A DNA stretch of 64,000 bases from Pleomorphomonas sp. JP5 (GTDB lineage: Bacteria > Pseudomonadota > Alphaproteobacteria > Rhizobiales > Pleomorphomonadaceae): positions 767,944 to 831,943 of the forward strand of contig NZ_JAMDLI010000008.1 of assembly GCF_023721815.1 (NCBI RefSeq), in the 5' to 3' direction. A model generated the notes under the pieces. The model was not told the DNA's origin. It did no database searches and worked only from the letters and a program-made list of their open reading frames with translations. Positions within the stretch are counted from its first letter, which is position 1; every line of letters starts with the position of its first letter. Below, one piece after another: positions 50,959 to 59,855 of the stretch. Made by a program: the position numbers and the translations under genes.

Positions 50959-52193
50959 GACGCGGCCGCGGCCACAGCGTCGGCGAGGATGTTCAGGCCG
51001 GCATCAAGCTCCGCATCGGAGATGACCAGCGGTGGCAAACACTTCAGTACCTCGCCATGCGGTCCGGCCGTCTCGATGACGAGGCCTTTCTCGAAGGCGA
51101 TCGCCGACGCGCGGCCGGCGATATCGCCCGAAACCATGGCGATCCCCTGCAACAGCCCGCGACCGCGCACGCTCGGGTCGGCAATCGCCGAATGCTCCTC
51201 GACGATGCCGGCCAGGCGTTCGTGGAGCCAGCGAGCCTTGCGGGCAACCTCGCGTTCGAGCTCGTCGTCTCGCCAGAAACGCAGCGCCTCGGTGGCCGTG
51301 ACGAAAGCGAGATTGTTGCCTCGGAACGTTCCGGTGTGCTCACCGGGCGACAGGCAGTCGTGGCCCTCCCGGACAAGGACCAGCGACAGGGGCAACCCCA
51401 TGCCAGACAGCGACTTGGAAAGGCAAACCATGTCCGGCTCGATGCCTGCCGGCTCGAAGCTGAAAAAAGACCCCGTCCTCCCGCAACCGGCCTGAATGTC
51501 ATCGACGATCAGCAGCATGCCGTGGCGGCGGCAGATATCGGATAGGCGCCTCAGCCAGGAAAGAGAAGCGGTGACCACCCCGCCCTCGGCCTGGATGGTC
51601 TCGACAATGCAGGCAGCGGGAAGCTGCGCGCTGTCCAAAGCATCGGCCAACAACGATTCAAGCCAACCGAGACCGTCGCAGCCCAGGGTTCCGTCGTAGG
51701 GCAGGAACACGGTGTCACCCGCAGGAATCGCGGATTGATGAAATGGTCCGCGAGACACGGCCATTGAACCGGTGGTCATGCCATGGAAGGCGTGGACGAA
51801 GCTGACGATTCTCGATCGGCCCGTTGCCTTGCGTGCGGCTTTCAGTGCTACCTCAACCGCGTTGGTTCCGGTGGGCGCTGGAAACAGCATGCGATAGGCA
51901 AGGCCACGCGGCTTCAGGATGACATCCTGGAACCCCAGGATGAAGGCCTCCTTGGCTTCGGTGGCGAAATCGAGGGAATGGGTGATGCCGTTCCGTTCGA
52001 TATAGGCGACCAGTCGGGCCTTCATGCCGGCGTCGTTATGGCCGTAGTTGAGCGTGCCGGCTCCCGAGAAAAAGTCGATATACTGCTTGCCGCTTCTCCC
52101 CGAGAGGCGACATCCTTCCGCACTCACGAAGACGTCCGGGAACTTCCGGCAGTAGTAGCGAACACCGGACTCGTGGTCAGCAAAGGCCTGCAT
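50955..52193 (-). CDS. Class III aminotransferase, diaminobutyrate-2-oxoglutarate type (EctB-like)
   Basis: A 412-residue PLP enzyme converting aspartate semialdehyde to L-2,4-diaminobutyrate with glutamate. The PLP lysine is K260 (DMVCLSKSLSG), the PLP aspartate is within LLIVDDIQAG, and VETIQAEGGVV is typical of this group. The start at 52193 follows a GGAGG site; a longer ORF start lacks family similarity. It is not in an ectoine operon (no ectA or ectC). It lies with a PPTase and thioesterase, so the product is probably a building block for a nonribosomal peptide. Confidence 0.92.
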   Translation of the reverse strand: MQAFADHESGVRYYCRKFPDVFVSAEGCRLSGRSGKQYIDFFSGAGTLNYGHNDAGMKARLVAYIERNGITHSLDFATEAKEAFILGFQDVILKPRGLAYRMLFPAPTGTNAVEVALKAARKATGRSRIVSFVHAFHGMTTGSMAVSRGPFHQSAIPAGDTVFLPYDGTLGCDGLGWLESLLADALDSAQLPAACIVETIQAEGGVVTASLSWLRRLSDICRRHGMLLIVDDIQAGCGRTGSFFSFEPAGIEPDMVCLSKSLSGMGLPLSLVLVREGHDCLSPGEHTGTFRGNNLAFVTATEALRFWRDDELEREVARKARWLHERLAGIVEEHSAIADPSVRGRGLLQGIAMVSGDIAGRASAIAFEKGLVIETAGPHGEVLKCLPPLVISDAELDAGLNILADAVAAAAS

Positions 52194-52363
52194 CGGACCC
52201 TCCGGCCGATCACGTCGGCCATCGGCTTGTTTTCGCCAGCGACTATACACCGAGACCCTTAAGGAGCAATTGCTTAGAGGGAAGACCGCGTTGTCGGGCG
52301 TGGACATGGCGCGCCGTGTCGCTATAGTGCCATCGGGCTTTTGTCGCGGATACACCGGCGTTC

Positions 52364-53995
52364 ATGAACCACCTCATTCGGCTCCTGGCCTCGCAGCCCT
52401 CGTTTCCGCGCGCGCGCATTGTCGGCGCGGCCCTGCTGTCGGGCGTTTCCGGCGTCCTGGTATTGATGATCGTCAACGTCGCCGCCCGCGAACTCTCGGA
52501 CTCGGGTCAGGCGCGCGTAGATTGGCTACTGGCCGCGCTATTCGCGGCTGGAATCGCCGTATACGCCAGCAGCGAAATCTTCGTCACCTCGCGGGTCTGC
52601 TCGGCGCTTGAGGACGCTATCCATCAGTTGCGTTCGCATCTGCTGGCCGGCCTCGCCCGAGCCGACTTCGAGAAGGTCGAGGCCATCGGCCGGTCGGACC
52701 TCAGGGAGGGCATAACCCAGGCAACGCAGACGATTTCACAGAACTCGCAGTTCCTGGCGCTGAGCCTTCGCTCCTCCGTCATGGTCGTGACGGTGCTGGG
52801 ATACATTGCCTGGATATCCCTCTCTGCCTTCCTGCTGGTCGGCATCGCAACGGCGATCGGCGGCTTCGTCTACCACCGGGCCGGGCAACGACTTGCCATC
52901 GGCTTCGTCAAGATGATGGACACCGACAAGCGGCTCATGGAGAGCCTCGGCGACCTGCTTGATGGGTTTCAGGAAATTCGACTCTCGAGTGCCCGCCGCC
53001 GCGATCTGGCTGAAGCCTTCGATGCGGTGGCCGCCGACGCCACCGAGCTCCGCGCCGACGTTCAGATTCGCGCCATGCAGCAGTTTGTTCTGGGGCAGGT
53101 GGCGATCTATTTCATGCTGGCGGTGGTGGTGTTCGTCATCCCCATATACTCGCCAGGCTTTCGCGGTCAGGTGGTCCAGGTCACCACATCGGTTCTGTTC
53201 ATGACCAGCGCCATCGGCGCGCTGATACAAACCGTTCCATTGCTCGGCGCCTCGGAGCAGGCGGCTCTTCGCATACTGGCGCTTCAGGAAACACTGGCCG
53301 CCATAGCCGACGCGCCCATGACGACGGGCGACGAAACGAGCGATTTCCAAACCATCGGCCTCAGGACGGTCTCCTATGCCTATCCTGCCCCCGAGGGCGA
53401 AACCCCCTTCTGCCTCGGGCCGGTCGACCTGACCATCCGGCGCGGCGAGATCGTCTTCGTGACCGGCGGCAACGGCTCCGGCAAGTCGACGCTGATCCGC
53501 CTCATCACCGGCCTTTACCATCCCCAGGGCGGCATCACGACCATCGACGGTCTGGGCGTCGGAGCCGAGCGGCTGCGCGCGCTGGTGGCGCCGGTCTTCG
53601 CAGATTGTCATGTCTTTCCCCGCCTCTATGGCGCGGCGCCTTTCGACGAGCGGGAAGGCGCGCGCCTGCTCGCCCTGATGGAAATGGACCAGATCACCCG
53701 CATCGTCGGCGACCGGTTCGAGCGCATCGCCCTGTCGACCGGCCAGCGCAAGCGTCTCGCCCTCATCGCCGCCCTCCTGGACGATCGACCATTCCTGGTG
53801 CTGGACGAGTGGGCGGCAGATCAATCGCCTCACTTCCGGCGCAAGTTCTACCGCGAGATCCTGCCGGAGCTCCGAGCACGGGGCAAGACGATCATCGCGG
53901 TGACCCACGACGACGCCTATTTCGACGCCGCCGATCGGCGGCTTCATCTCGAGGAAGGGCGCCTCACCGAAGTCACCGCCCCGGAGGCGGCCTGA
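52364..53995 (+). CDS. Cyclic-peptide export ABC transporter (SyrD/PvdE type), subunit 1
   Basis: A 543-residue half-transporter with about six helices (15-300) and an ATPase. The signature LSTGQRKRLALIAAL and Walker B FLVLDEWAADQSP are the variant motifs of exporters for nonribosomal peptides and siderophores; Walker A is GGNGSGKST. It starts 170 bp from the divergent aminotransferase operon and is two bases from the paralogous subunit 2. The two probably act as a heterodimer in the inner membrane. Confidence 0.93.
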   Translation: MNHLIRLLASQPSFPRARIVGAALLSGVSGVLVLMIVNVAARELSDSGQARVDWLLAALFAAGIAVYASSEIFVTSRVCSALEDAIHQLRSHLLAGLARADFEKVEAIGRSDLREGITQATQTISQNSQFLALSLRSSVMVVTVLGYIAWISLSAFLLVGIATAIGGFVYHRAGQRLAIGFVKMMDTDKRLMESLGDLLDGFQEIRLSSARRRDLAEAFDAVAADATELRADVQIRAMQQFVLGQVAIYFMLAVVVFVIPIYSPGFRGQVVQVTTSVLFMTSAIGALIQTVPLLGASEQAALRILALQETLAAIADAPMTTGDETSDFQTIGLRTVSYAYPAPEGETPFCLGPVDLTIRRGEIVFVTGGNGSGKSTLIRLITGLYHPQGGITTIDGLGVGAERLRALVAPVFADCHVFPRLYGAAPFDEREGARLLALMEMDQITRIVGDRFERIALSTGQRKRLALIAALLDDRPFLVLDEWAADQSPHFRRKFYREILPELRARGKTIIAVTHDDAYFDAADRRLHLEEGRLTEVTAPEAA

Positions 53996-53996
53996 C

Positions 53997-55622
53997 ATGC
54001 GCCTCTTTGCCCTTCTTCGTAGCGAAGCCCGGATCAATCCGAGAGCCCTTGCGTCCCAGACGGCGATCGGCGCCGCCTCGACCGTCGGCGTCCTCGGGCT
54101 CGTCAGCTTCAGCGCCGTCATTGCCGACCACAGCGATCCCGGCCTTCGCATGCTCGCCATGCTGGCGGTGGCCGTGCTGCTGAACGCCGTCTCGCAGAAT
54201 GCCGTCATGTCGGCCTCGGCCAGGGAGGCGGAAAGGATCATCCGCAGGCTGAGGGCCCGGCTTTTCGACCGCATCCAGTATGCCGACTACATGACGGTCG
54301 CCTCTACTGGCCGGGCGGTACTGTTCACCGCCATGGCGCAAGAAACGCAGACCCTGTCACGCACCGTGCCCATCCTGACGCTGGCCGCCCAGCAGGTGGT
54401 GACGTTGGTGATGGTGGCCGCCTTCCTTGCCTATCTCTCGCTGGCCGCCTTTCTGGCCGCCACCGTGTTCGGCTCGCTTGCCGTACTCGTCCACGTCCGA
54501 CGCAGCGGCACCATGGCCGCTGCAATGGGGGAGACCATCGCCGAAGAACAGCGACTGTTTCAGGCATTCGAGCATTTCGTCGACGGCTACAAGGAAGTGC
54601 GTGTCAACCAGCGTCTATCGGACGCACTTTCCGACGAGATCGTCGCCCATTCCGATCGAGTGCGTGCCGCACGCAGCAGTACGAAGCGCCGCTGGGCCAT
54701 CGACTTCGTGATCATCCAGTCACTGTTCTACGCCCTCGTCGGGCTGATGACCTTTGCCGTGCCGATGTTCGACGATGGCTTCTCCGACGTGGTACTGCAG
54801 GTGACGACAGTCGCCCTGTTCATGATCGGGCCGATCTCCACCATCGCCCAGGCCATCCCGGCGGTAGCCGAGACCGACGCCTCGCTCGGGCGGATCCTGG
54901 CCGTGGAGGAGGCCCTGTCGAGCGCAGCCTCGGCCGGAGCCGCCGAAGAAAGCCGCTCCCTCGACGAGCCGACGAGGGAGATAGCCCTCTCGGACGCCAC
55001 CTTCACCTACCGGACGACCGATGGAGCGCCCGGTTTTGCCCTAGGGCCGGTCGACCTCCAGGTACGGGCCGGAGAGATCACCTTCATCACCGGCGGCAAC
55101 GGAGCCGGCAAAACCACGCTGTTACGCCTTCTGTCCGGCCTGCTGGCGCCTGATCGCGGCGCCCTGCTCGTCAACGGCGCGCCCCTCCAACCCGACCAGC
55201 GGCAAGCCTACCGCGACGGGATCTCGGCGGTCCTGTCCGACTACCATCTGTTCCGTCGTCTCTATGGTGTGGCAGACCCTCCCCCCGAGCGGCTTGCGTC
55301 GTTGCTCGGCCAACTGGAAATCGCCGACAAGGTGGCGGTGCACGACCGTTCCTTTTCGACCATCGATCTCTCCAGCGGACAACGCAAACGTCTGGCGCTG
55401 CTGGTCGCCGAGCTGGAAGACAAACCGGTCCTGATGCTCGACGAATGGGCGGCCGATCAGGATCCATCGTTCCGTCGCAAGTTTTACGAAGAGATTCTGC
55501 CGGGGCTGAAGCGACCCGACCGCATCGTCCTCTGTGTTACCCACGACGACCGCTACTTCCACGTGGCGGACCGCGTCATCCAAATGGATGAAGGACACCT
55601 CAGCCGCGCGTCGACAGGCTGA
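53997..55622 (+). CDS. Cyclic-peptide export ABC transporter (SyrD/PvdE type), subunit 2
   Basis: A 541-residue half-transporter, clearly paralogous to subunit 1. Walker A GGNGAGKTT, signature LSSGQRKRLALLVAEL, Walker B VLMLDEWAADQDP and FRRKFYEEILPGLK. It has about six helices in the first 300 residues. Its 3' end overlaps the convergent PLP-enzyme gene by 23 bp. Duplicate full-length SyrD-type genes in tandem are unusual, as most clusters carry one. Confidence 0.93.
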   Translation: MRLFALLRSEARINPRALASQTAIGAASTVGVLGLVSFSAVIADHSDPGLRMLAMLAVAVLLNAVSQNAVMSASAREAERIIRRLRARLFDRIQYADYMTVASTGRAVLFTAMAQETQTLSRTVPILTLAAQQVVTLVMVAAFLAYLSLAAFLAATVFGSLAVLVHVRRSGTMAAAMGETIAEEQRLFQAFEHFVDGYKEVRVNQRLSDALSDEIVAHSDRVRAARSSTKRRWAIDFVIIQSLFYALVGLMTFAVPMFDDGFSDVVLQVTTVALFMIGPISTIAQAIPAVAETDASLGRILAVEEALSSAASAGAAEESRSLDEPTREIALSDATFTYRTTDGAPGFALGPVDLQVRAGEITFITGGNGAGKTTLLRLLSGLLAPDRGALLVNGAPLQPDQRQAYRDGISAVLSDYHLFRRLYGVADPPPERLASLLGQLEIADKVAVHDRSFSTIDLSSGQRKRLALLVAELEDKPVLMLDEWAADQDPSFRRKFYEEILPGLKRPDRIVLCVTHDDRYFHVADRVIQMDEGHLSRASTG

Positions 55623-56724
55623 GTTCCGGGGGCGGTCCTTCCGTATTGATCGCCAGTATCCTGCTCGACCGATCGAGCTTGAGCATCCGACGACAGGTGT
55701 CGTCCGACGCCGCGGCGACGAGTCCAGCCAGACCGGCGACGCCGGTATCCCAGGTGGCAAGCGGCGCATCGCCCCATGCCCCAGCAACCAAGGCCGTCTG
55801 GACCGTTTCGGCGATACTTTCGTCAAGCGCCAGCCCTGCGAAAGCCGTATGCGACAAGATTTGCCACGACGGGACCGACATGCGGCCACAGGCAAGGCCC
55901 GCCATGCGAGTTCTGAGATCGCCGCCAACCGGCGTGGGCGCGCCGGCCCGAAGGCTGGCCAGAACGCAGGCCGACGACGCGGGCTCCACCGTGACCATCC
56001 GAGGCACCATCGGAGACATGCGACGCCATAGCGACGCAGCCACACCACCGGCCACGCCGCCGACTCCGCACTGCACGAAGACATGGCTTGGCGGCGCCTC
56101 GGAGAGGCCTTGCTGCCAGGCCTCCTCGGCAAGCACGCCATAGCCGGCCATAATCGCTGCGCAGACCGCGCTGTCGCCGTCATAGTCGGTATCGGTGACG
56201 AGCAATGCGCCATTGCGGAGGGCCGCTGCCTCGGCGGCCAGGACCGCCTCGTCATAGGTACCGTCCACCACGACCACTTGAGCTCCCTCGGCCCTGATCC
56301 GTCCGAGCCGGACCTCGTCTACGTCGCGTCCGACGTAGATCCGCGCGAGGCCGCCCTGCCGCCGGGCCGCCCAGGCGAGCGCCAGTCCATGATTGCCATC
56401 GGTGGCAGCGACCGCCACGAAGGGGCCGCCCCCCCCGCGCTGGCGGAGGAGAACCCGGAGACCGTGCGGCGCGCCGAGAGCCTTGACGCCGCCAGCTCCG
56501 AAGCGACGCGACTCGTCCTTGCAGACGACGGCTCCAAGGCCAAGCCGGTCGGCCAGGCCCGGAAGAGCGAGAAGCGGCGTCGCACGGTAATCCGGCTCTG
56601 CGCGGATGGCGGCAAAGGTTTCATCCATGCGGTCGGATAACGGAGCAGGGAAGGCGAGATGGGCGCGAAACGCATCGTTGACGGCAAGATCGGCGATGCC
56701 AGTCTCGGAACAGGTCAGGATCAT
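55600..56724 (-). CDS. PLP-dependent diaminopropionate ammonia-lyase-like enzyme
   Basis: A 374-residue fold-type II PLP enzyme. The PLP lysine is K81 in ESRRFGAGGVKALGA, as in diaminopropionate ammonia-lyase. The phosphate-binding ATDGNHG and the glycine-rich CGVGGVAGG are also in place. Classical family members break 2,3-diaminopropionate to pyruvate and ammonia. With a diaminobutyrate aminotransferase in the same locus, it might instead supply or remove a diamino-acid building block; that is inference. Confidence 0.85.
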   Translation of the reverse strand: MILTCSETGIADLAVNDAFRAHLAFPAPLSDRMDETFAAIRAEPDYRATPLLALPGLADRLGLGAVVCKDESRRFGAGGVKALGAPHGLRVLLRQRGGGGPFVAVAATDGNHGLALAWAARRQGGLARIYVGRDVDEVRLGRIRAEGAQVVVVDGTYDEAVLAAEAAALRNGALLVTDTDYDGDSAVCAAIMAGYGVLAEEAWQQGLSEAPPSHVFVQCGVGGVAGGVAASLWRRMSPMVPRMVTVEPASSACVLASLRAGAPTPVGGDLRTRMAGLACGRMSVPSWQILSHTAFAGLALDESIAETVQTALVAGAWGDAPLATWDTGVAGLAGLVAAASDDTCRRMLKLDRSSRILAINTEGPPPELSLSTRG

Positions 56725-56806
56725 TCTTCCCTCTCGTCAAGCTTTCGGAGCCTATCACTATGGCCCTCAGTCGGTTAAACTATTGCGCCTGGCGAGGAAA
56801 AATCCC

Positions 56807-57850
56807 TTGAAGTCCATACATGTCATCGCGGTGATCGCCGCCATCTGCGTCCTGACCGGCCCCGCCGTCGCACTTGCGGAGGATTCGACCGAGTTCAACC
56901 CCGACGCCATCCCGACCGTGCAGACGGTCCCGGACGACCCCGGCTTCAGTTCGGCTCTGCCGCAGACCGAACGCTTCATCGCCATTTACGGGGGCAGCAC
57001 CAAGGGCACTTACTACCAAGTCGCCAGCGCCATTTGCGCCGCTGTCGAGGCATCCTTCTCCAAGCATCATATCCGGTGCGTTTCGCTGCGTTCGCAAGGC
57101 GATCTGAGCAATGTCAGCCTGATGGCCGACGGGCGCGCCCAGTTCATCATCGTGCAGTCGAACACCAGCAACGACATCGCAGAAAAGCGTCTCGACCTAC
57201 CGACGGCCCGCTCGGTCATGTCACTCCACGACGAGCTCGGCCTCATGGTTACGGCTGCCGGACAGCAGATCGACAGCGTCGGCGACCTCAGGGGCAAGCG
57301 TGTCAACCTCGGTCCGGAAGGATCCTCCTCGCGCCGCCTCTGGAAACAGCTGCTGTCGGCCGAGGGGGTTGGGCTCTCCGATCTGGCAACCATCTACGAC
57401 GCCGCGCAGGATCTCAACCAGCGCGGCCTGTGCGATGGCGACATCGACGCGTTCGGCCTGTGGATCGGCCATCCCGCATCGGCGATCGCCACGTCCATCT
57501 CGATCTGCAATGCAAAAATCGTCGGCATGCGCTCGCCCGCCACGGACCGGCTAGTGGCCGAACACCCGGATTTCTTCAACGGGGAAATCCCGACCGGCAC
57601 CTATCCCAACCAGGACAAGCCGATCCCCTCCTACGGCTTCAAGGCCACCCTCGTCGGCGACAGCCGCGTTGACCCGGATCTCGTCTACTGGCTGACGCGC
57701 AGCGTCGTGGAAAATATAGATCTGTTCCGGTCGCGTCACCCCGCGCTTGCCGGCGTCGAGCCCCGCGCGATGTTCGAAAAGGGCAACTTCCTGCCCTTTC
57801 ACGAGGGTGCAGCCCGCTACTGGCGCGAGGTCGGCTGGCTGACGAAGTAG
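56807..57850 (+). CDS. TAXI-family TRAP-type solute-binding protein
   Basis: About 347 residues, exported: signal peptide to about residue 25 (AAICVLTGPAVALA/E). TAXI marks are YGGSTKGTYYQVASAICAAV and DLRGKRVNLGPEGSSSRRLW. The start is a TTG at 56807 preceded by GCGAGGA, since the longer ORF runs back into unrelated sequence. No TRAP membrane genes (DctM/DctQ) are nearby, so it is an orphan binding protein. Its ligand may be sensed rather than transported. It ends inside the convergent DUF697 gene by 34 bp. Confidence 0.88.
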   Translation: MKSIHVIAVIAAICVLTGPAVALAEDSTEFNPDAIPTVQTVPDDPGFSSALPQTERFIAIYGGSTKGTYYQVASAICAAVEASFSKHHIRCVSLRSQGDLSNVSLMADGRAQFIIVQSNTSNDIAEKRLDLPTARSVMSLHDELGLMVTAAGQQIDSVGDLRGKRVNLGPEGSSSRRLWKQLLSAEGVGLSDLATIYDAAQDLNQRGLCDGDIDAFGLWIGHPASAIATSISICNAKIVGMRSPATDRLVAEHPDFFNGEIPTGTYPNQDKPIPSYGFKATLVGDSRVDPDLVYWLTRSVVENIDLFRSRHPALAGVEPRAMFEKGNFLPFHEGAARYWREVGWLTK

Positions 57851-58443
57851 GCCCTGATCGCCGAAGCGTCAAAGGTAAGCGCCGTGCCGCCGGTCTCGAA
57901 ATGCAGCACGAACGCGCGCCCGATGGTCCGCGTCATGGCTGCCGCGGCGACCGAGGACGTCATGATGCCCAGAATGTTGGCCCCAGGCACCAGCTTGGCG
58001 AACGCGGCGGTGGTTACTACCCCGGCGCCAGCCTGCCCGAGCCCACCGGCGAGACTGGCGACCAGCGCTCTCACACGATCCTTGCCGATATCCTGACCGT
58101 GGAGCTTGGCAAGCGCCTCGATCATCAGCGCGACCACCGCCATGACACCTAGTGTATCGACGAAGGGCAATGGCAACAGGCCGCCGACGGCCGCATAGGC
58201 CGCATGGCGCTCCACGATTTCGCCTGCCCTTGCGCGCCTCAAGGCCGCAGCGTCACCGACGGAAGCGACCGTCAGGGGGGGCTTGGTGTCGGATACGTCA
58301 GATGGCGGAGGGCTCGGCGCTTCTGGCGGAGCCTGGTCGTCTTGGGCGGGCAGTGGCTTGACGGGCACGGCCCGGGTGGTCCGCGGCCGACGACGGATGT
58401 CCTCAAGGGTCTCGGCCGTCGCCTTGGGAAGCTTACGACTCAT
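57817..58443 (-). CDS. DUF697-family membrane protein, copy 2
   Basis: A 208-residue protein. A proline-rich cytoplasmic N-terminus (about 20-60) precedes hydrophobic stretches (AAYAAVGGLLPLPFVDTLGV; LVASLAGGLGQAGAGVVTTA). The C-terminal HFETGGTALTFDASAIRAYF matches copy 1 at 48854-49357. It overlaps the ParA-like gene upstream by 11 bp, so the two are co-translated. Function unknown. Confidence 0.8.
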   Translation of the reverse strand: MSRKLPKATAETLEDIRRRPRTTRAVPVKPLPAQDDQAPPEAPSPPPSDVSDTKPPLTVASVGDAAALRRARAGEIVERHAAYAAVGGLLPLPFVDTLGVMAVVALMIEALAKLHGQDIGKDRVRALVASLAGGLGQAGAGVVTTAAFAKLVPGANILGIMTSSVAAAAMTRTIGRAFVLHFETGGTALTFDASAIRAYFVSQPTSRQ

Positions 58444-59095
58444 GGGGCGCCCTCGCCTCGCTCAACGCCTGTTCGACTTCCTCAGCCAACGCGGCAATCT
58501 CCCGCGCCGCAGCGCCTCGCGGCTCGGTCATCGATGGCGTAGCGCCAAACAGTGCCGCTTCACCATAGGCAATCCGGTTGACGAGCTCGGATTCGAACAG
58601 CGGAAAGCCGGCCCCGACGAGTTCCGACCTTATGTGGCGCGCGATGACGCTGTCACGGGTGGTCTGTGTCAGAACGCAGCGGAACTTCAAGCGCCGCCCC
58701 TCCTGACCGGAAAACAGCGCGTCGGCCGTGTCCAGCATCACGTCGACGTCCAGCGGCGACGGCTTTACCGGCACGACCACAAGATCGGCGACTGTCATGG
58801 CGGCCAGAGTGGCCGCCGTGCGGAAGCCCGCGGTATCGACGATCACCGGACTATGCCTCAAAGCCTCTTCCCGCGCCGTCGCCACGACGGTGCCGCGAGA
58901 GTTCTCGATCACGGGCACACCGGCGAGCGCCTGTTCACGCCGAGCCAGACGAACCAGCGAACGCTGCGGATCGGCATCGATCAACGCCGGCTGGCCGCCC
59001 GCAAGGCGCCAGTGAGCCGCAAGGCAACTGGCCAGCGTGCTCTTGCCGCTGCCGCCTTTCAGCGTCGCCACCGCGATGATTGCCCCCCCGGCCAT
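58433..59095 (-). CDS. ParA/MinD-type P-loop ATPase
   Basis: A 220-residue ATPase. Deviant Walker A is ATLKGGSGKSTLASCLA, with LIDADPQRSLVRLA and VIVDTAGF following. The start at 59095 (MAGGAIIAVATLKGG) has a GAGGGG ribosome site. It lacks a ParB partner, so it is not a partition system; such solo proteins position protein assemblies at the membrane or pole. Coupling to the DUF697 protein suggests that this membrane protein is its cargo or anchor. Inference. Confidence 0.9.
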   Translation of the reverse strand: MAGGAIIAVATLKGGSGKSTLASCLAAHWRLAGGQPALIDADPQRSLVRLARREQALAGVPVIENSRGTVVATAREEALRHSPVIVDTAGFRTAATLAAMTVADLVVVPVKPSPLDVDVMLDTADALFSGQEGRRLKFRCVLTQTTRDSVIARHIRSELVGAGFPLFESELVNRIAYGEAALFGATPSMTEPRGAAAREIAALAEEVEQALSEARAPHES

Positions 59096-59132
59096 GACTT
59101 CCCCTCGCCCCGCGCGAACCAACAGACAGATG

Positions 59133-59855
59133 TCAGTTTCCCGGCGCATCCCTTTCGCAGGCGTACCAGATTCGCGGCCCGTCCGCCGCCTCCGACAGGC
59201 TCCACCCTTGGTAGCCCGATATCAACGCCTGGGCGGCGTCGGCGGTATCCGCCAAGGCGATCCAGCGGCCTTCCCTGGCCGGCTTCGGTGACCGGTCGAG
59301 ATCGCGGCGCACCAGAAAACGGAGCCCTCCAAAGGCAGGACGCAGCGCACGAATGGTCAATCCCTCGGCGAGAAGATTGCGGAGGCTGGGCAGATTACCC
59401 GGCGCCACCGTCGAGACGGCGATCCGTCGGAAGGCCAATCGGGCTGCCTCGATGCGCGCGGCCACCAGCCGACGCTGCAATCCATTGCCGCGCCAGCGCG
59501 GCAAGACGCCGGCGCCATCAATCGTGGCGACTTCGGCTCTTTGCTGTACCGTCAGACCGAACTGATCGGCGAAGCTTTCCTGGTCGGCCGCGGGCAAGCC
59601 GAGCACGCCGTAGGCGATCATCTCGCCATCCGCGAACAGGCCCAAGATGCGGCCGCAGGCACTGCAATGCTCGTGAAAGAAGGCATCGGTCTCGCGGCAG
59701 AGCAGATCCGGCGCCACCGCCTCCCGTACGGCGTGATGGAGGGCGATGACGCCGCCAACCTCCTGGGGCTCGAGCCAACGGCCGACATAGGGAACGGCCA
59801 CCGAGGGCCGGCCGTCGCAGCGGTGGAGATAGCCGGCCAGGACCGTCTCGGTCAT
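59133..59855 (-). CDS. GNAT-family N-acetyltransferase
   Basis: A 240-residue GNAT protein. The acyl-CoA loop is GVLPRWRGNGLQRRLVAARI and the following strand AFRRIAVSTVAPGNLPSLRN. The N-terminal 60 residues contain a CSACG pair of cysteines whose role is unclear. It is ATGA-coupled to the binding-protein gene upstream. It is unrelated in layout to the tandem GNATs at 6070 and 28316. Confidence 0.85.
   Translation of the reverse strand: MTETVLAGYLHRCDGRPSVAVPYVGRWLEPQEVGGVIALHHAVREAVAPDLLCRETDAFFHEHCSACGRILGLFADGEMIAYGVLGLPAADQESFADQFGLTVQQRAEVATIDGAGVLPRWRGNGLQRRLVAARIEAARLAFRRIAVSTVAPGNLPSLRNLLAEGLTIRALRPAFGGLRFLVRRDLDRSPKPAREGRWIALADTADAAQALISGYQGWSLSEAADGPRIWYACERDAPGN

Noticed and set aside
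50955-52193. Ectoine biosynthesis operon
   Set aside because: The aminotransferase is EctB-like, but ectA, ectC and ectD are absent and the neighbours are a thioesterase and a PPTase.
52736-54274. 512-codon open frame on the - strand
   Set aside because: Runs across both SyrD-type genes in antisense; no motif and no ribosome site.
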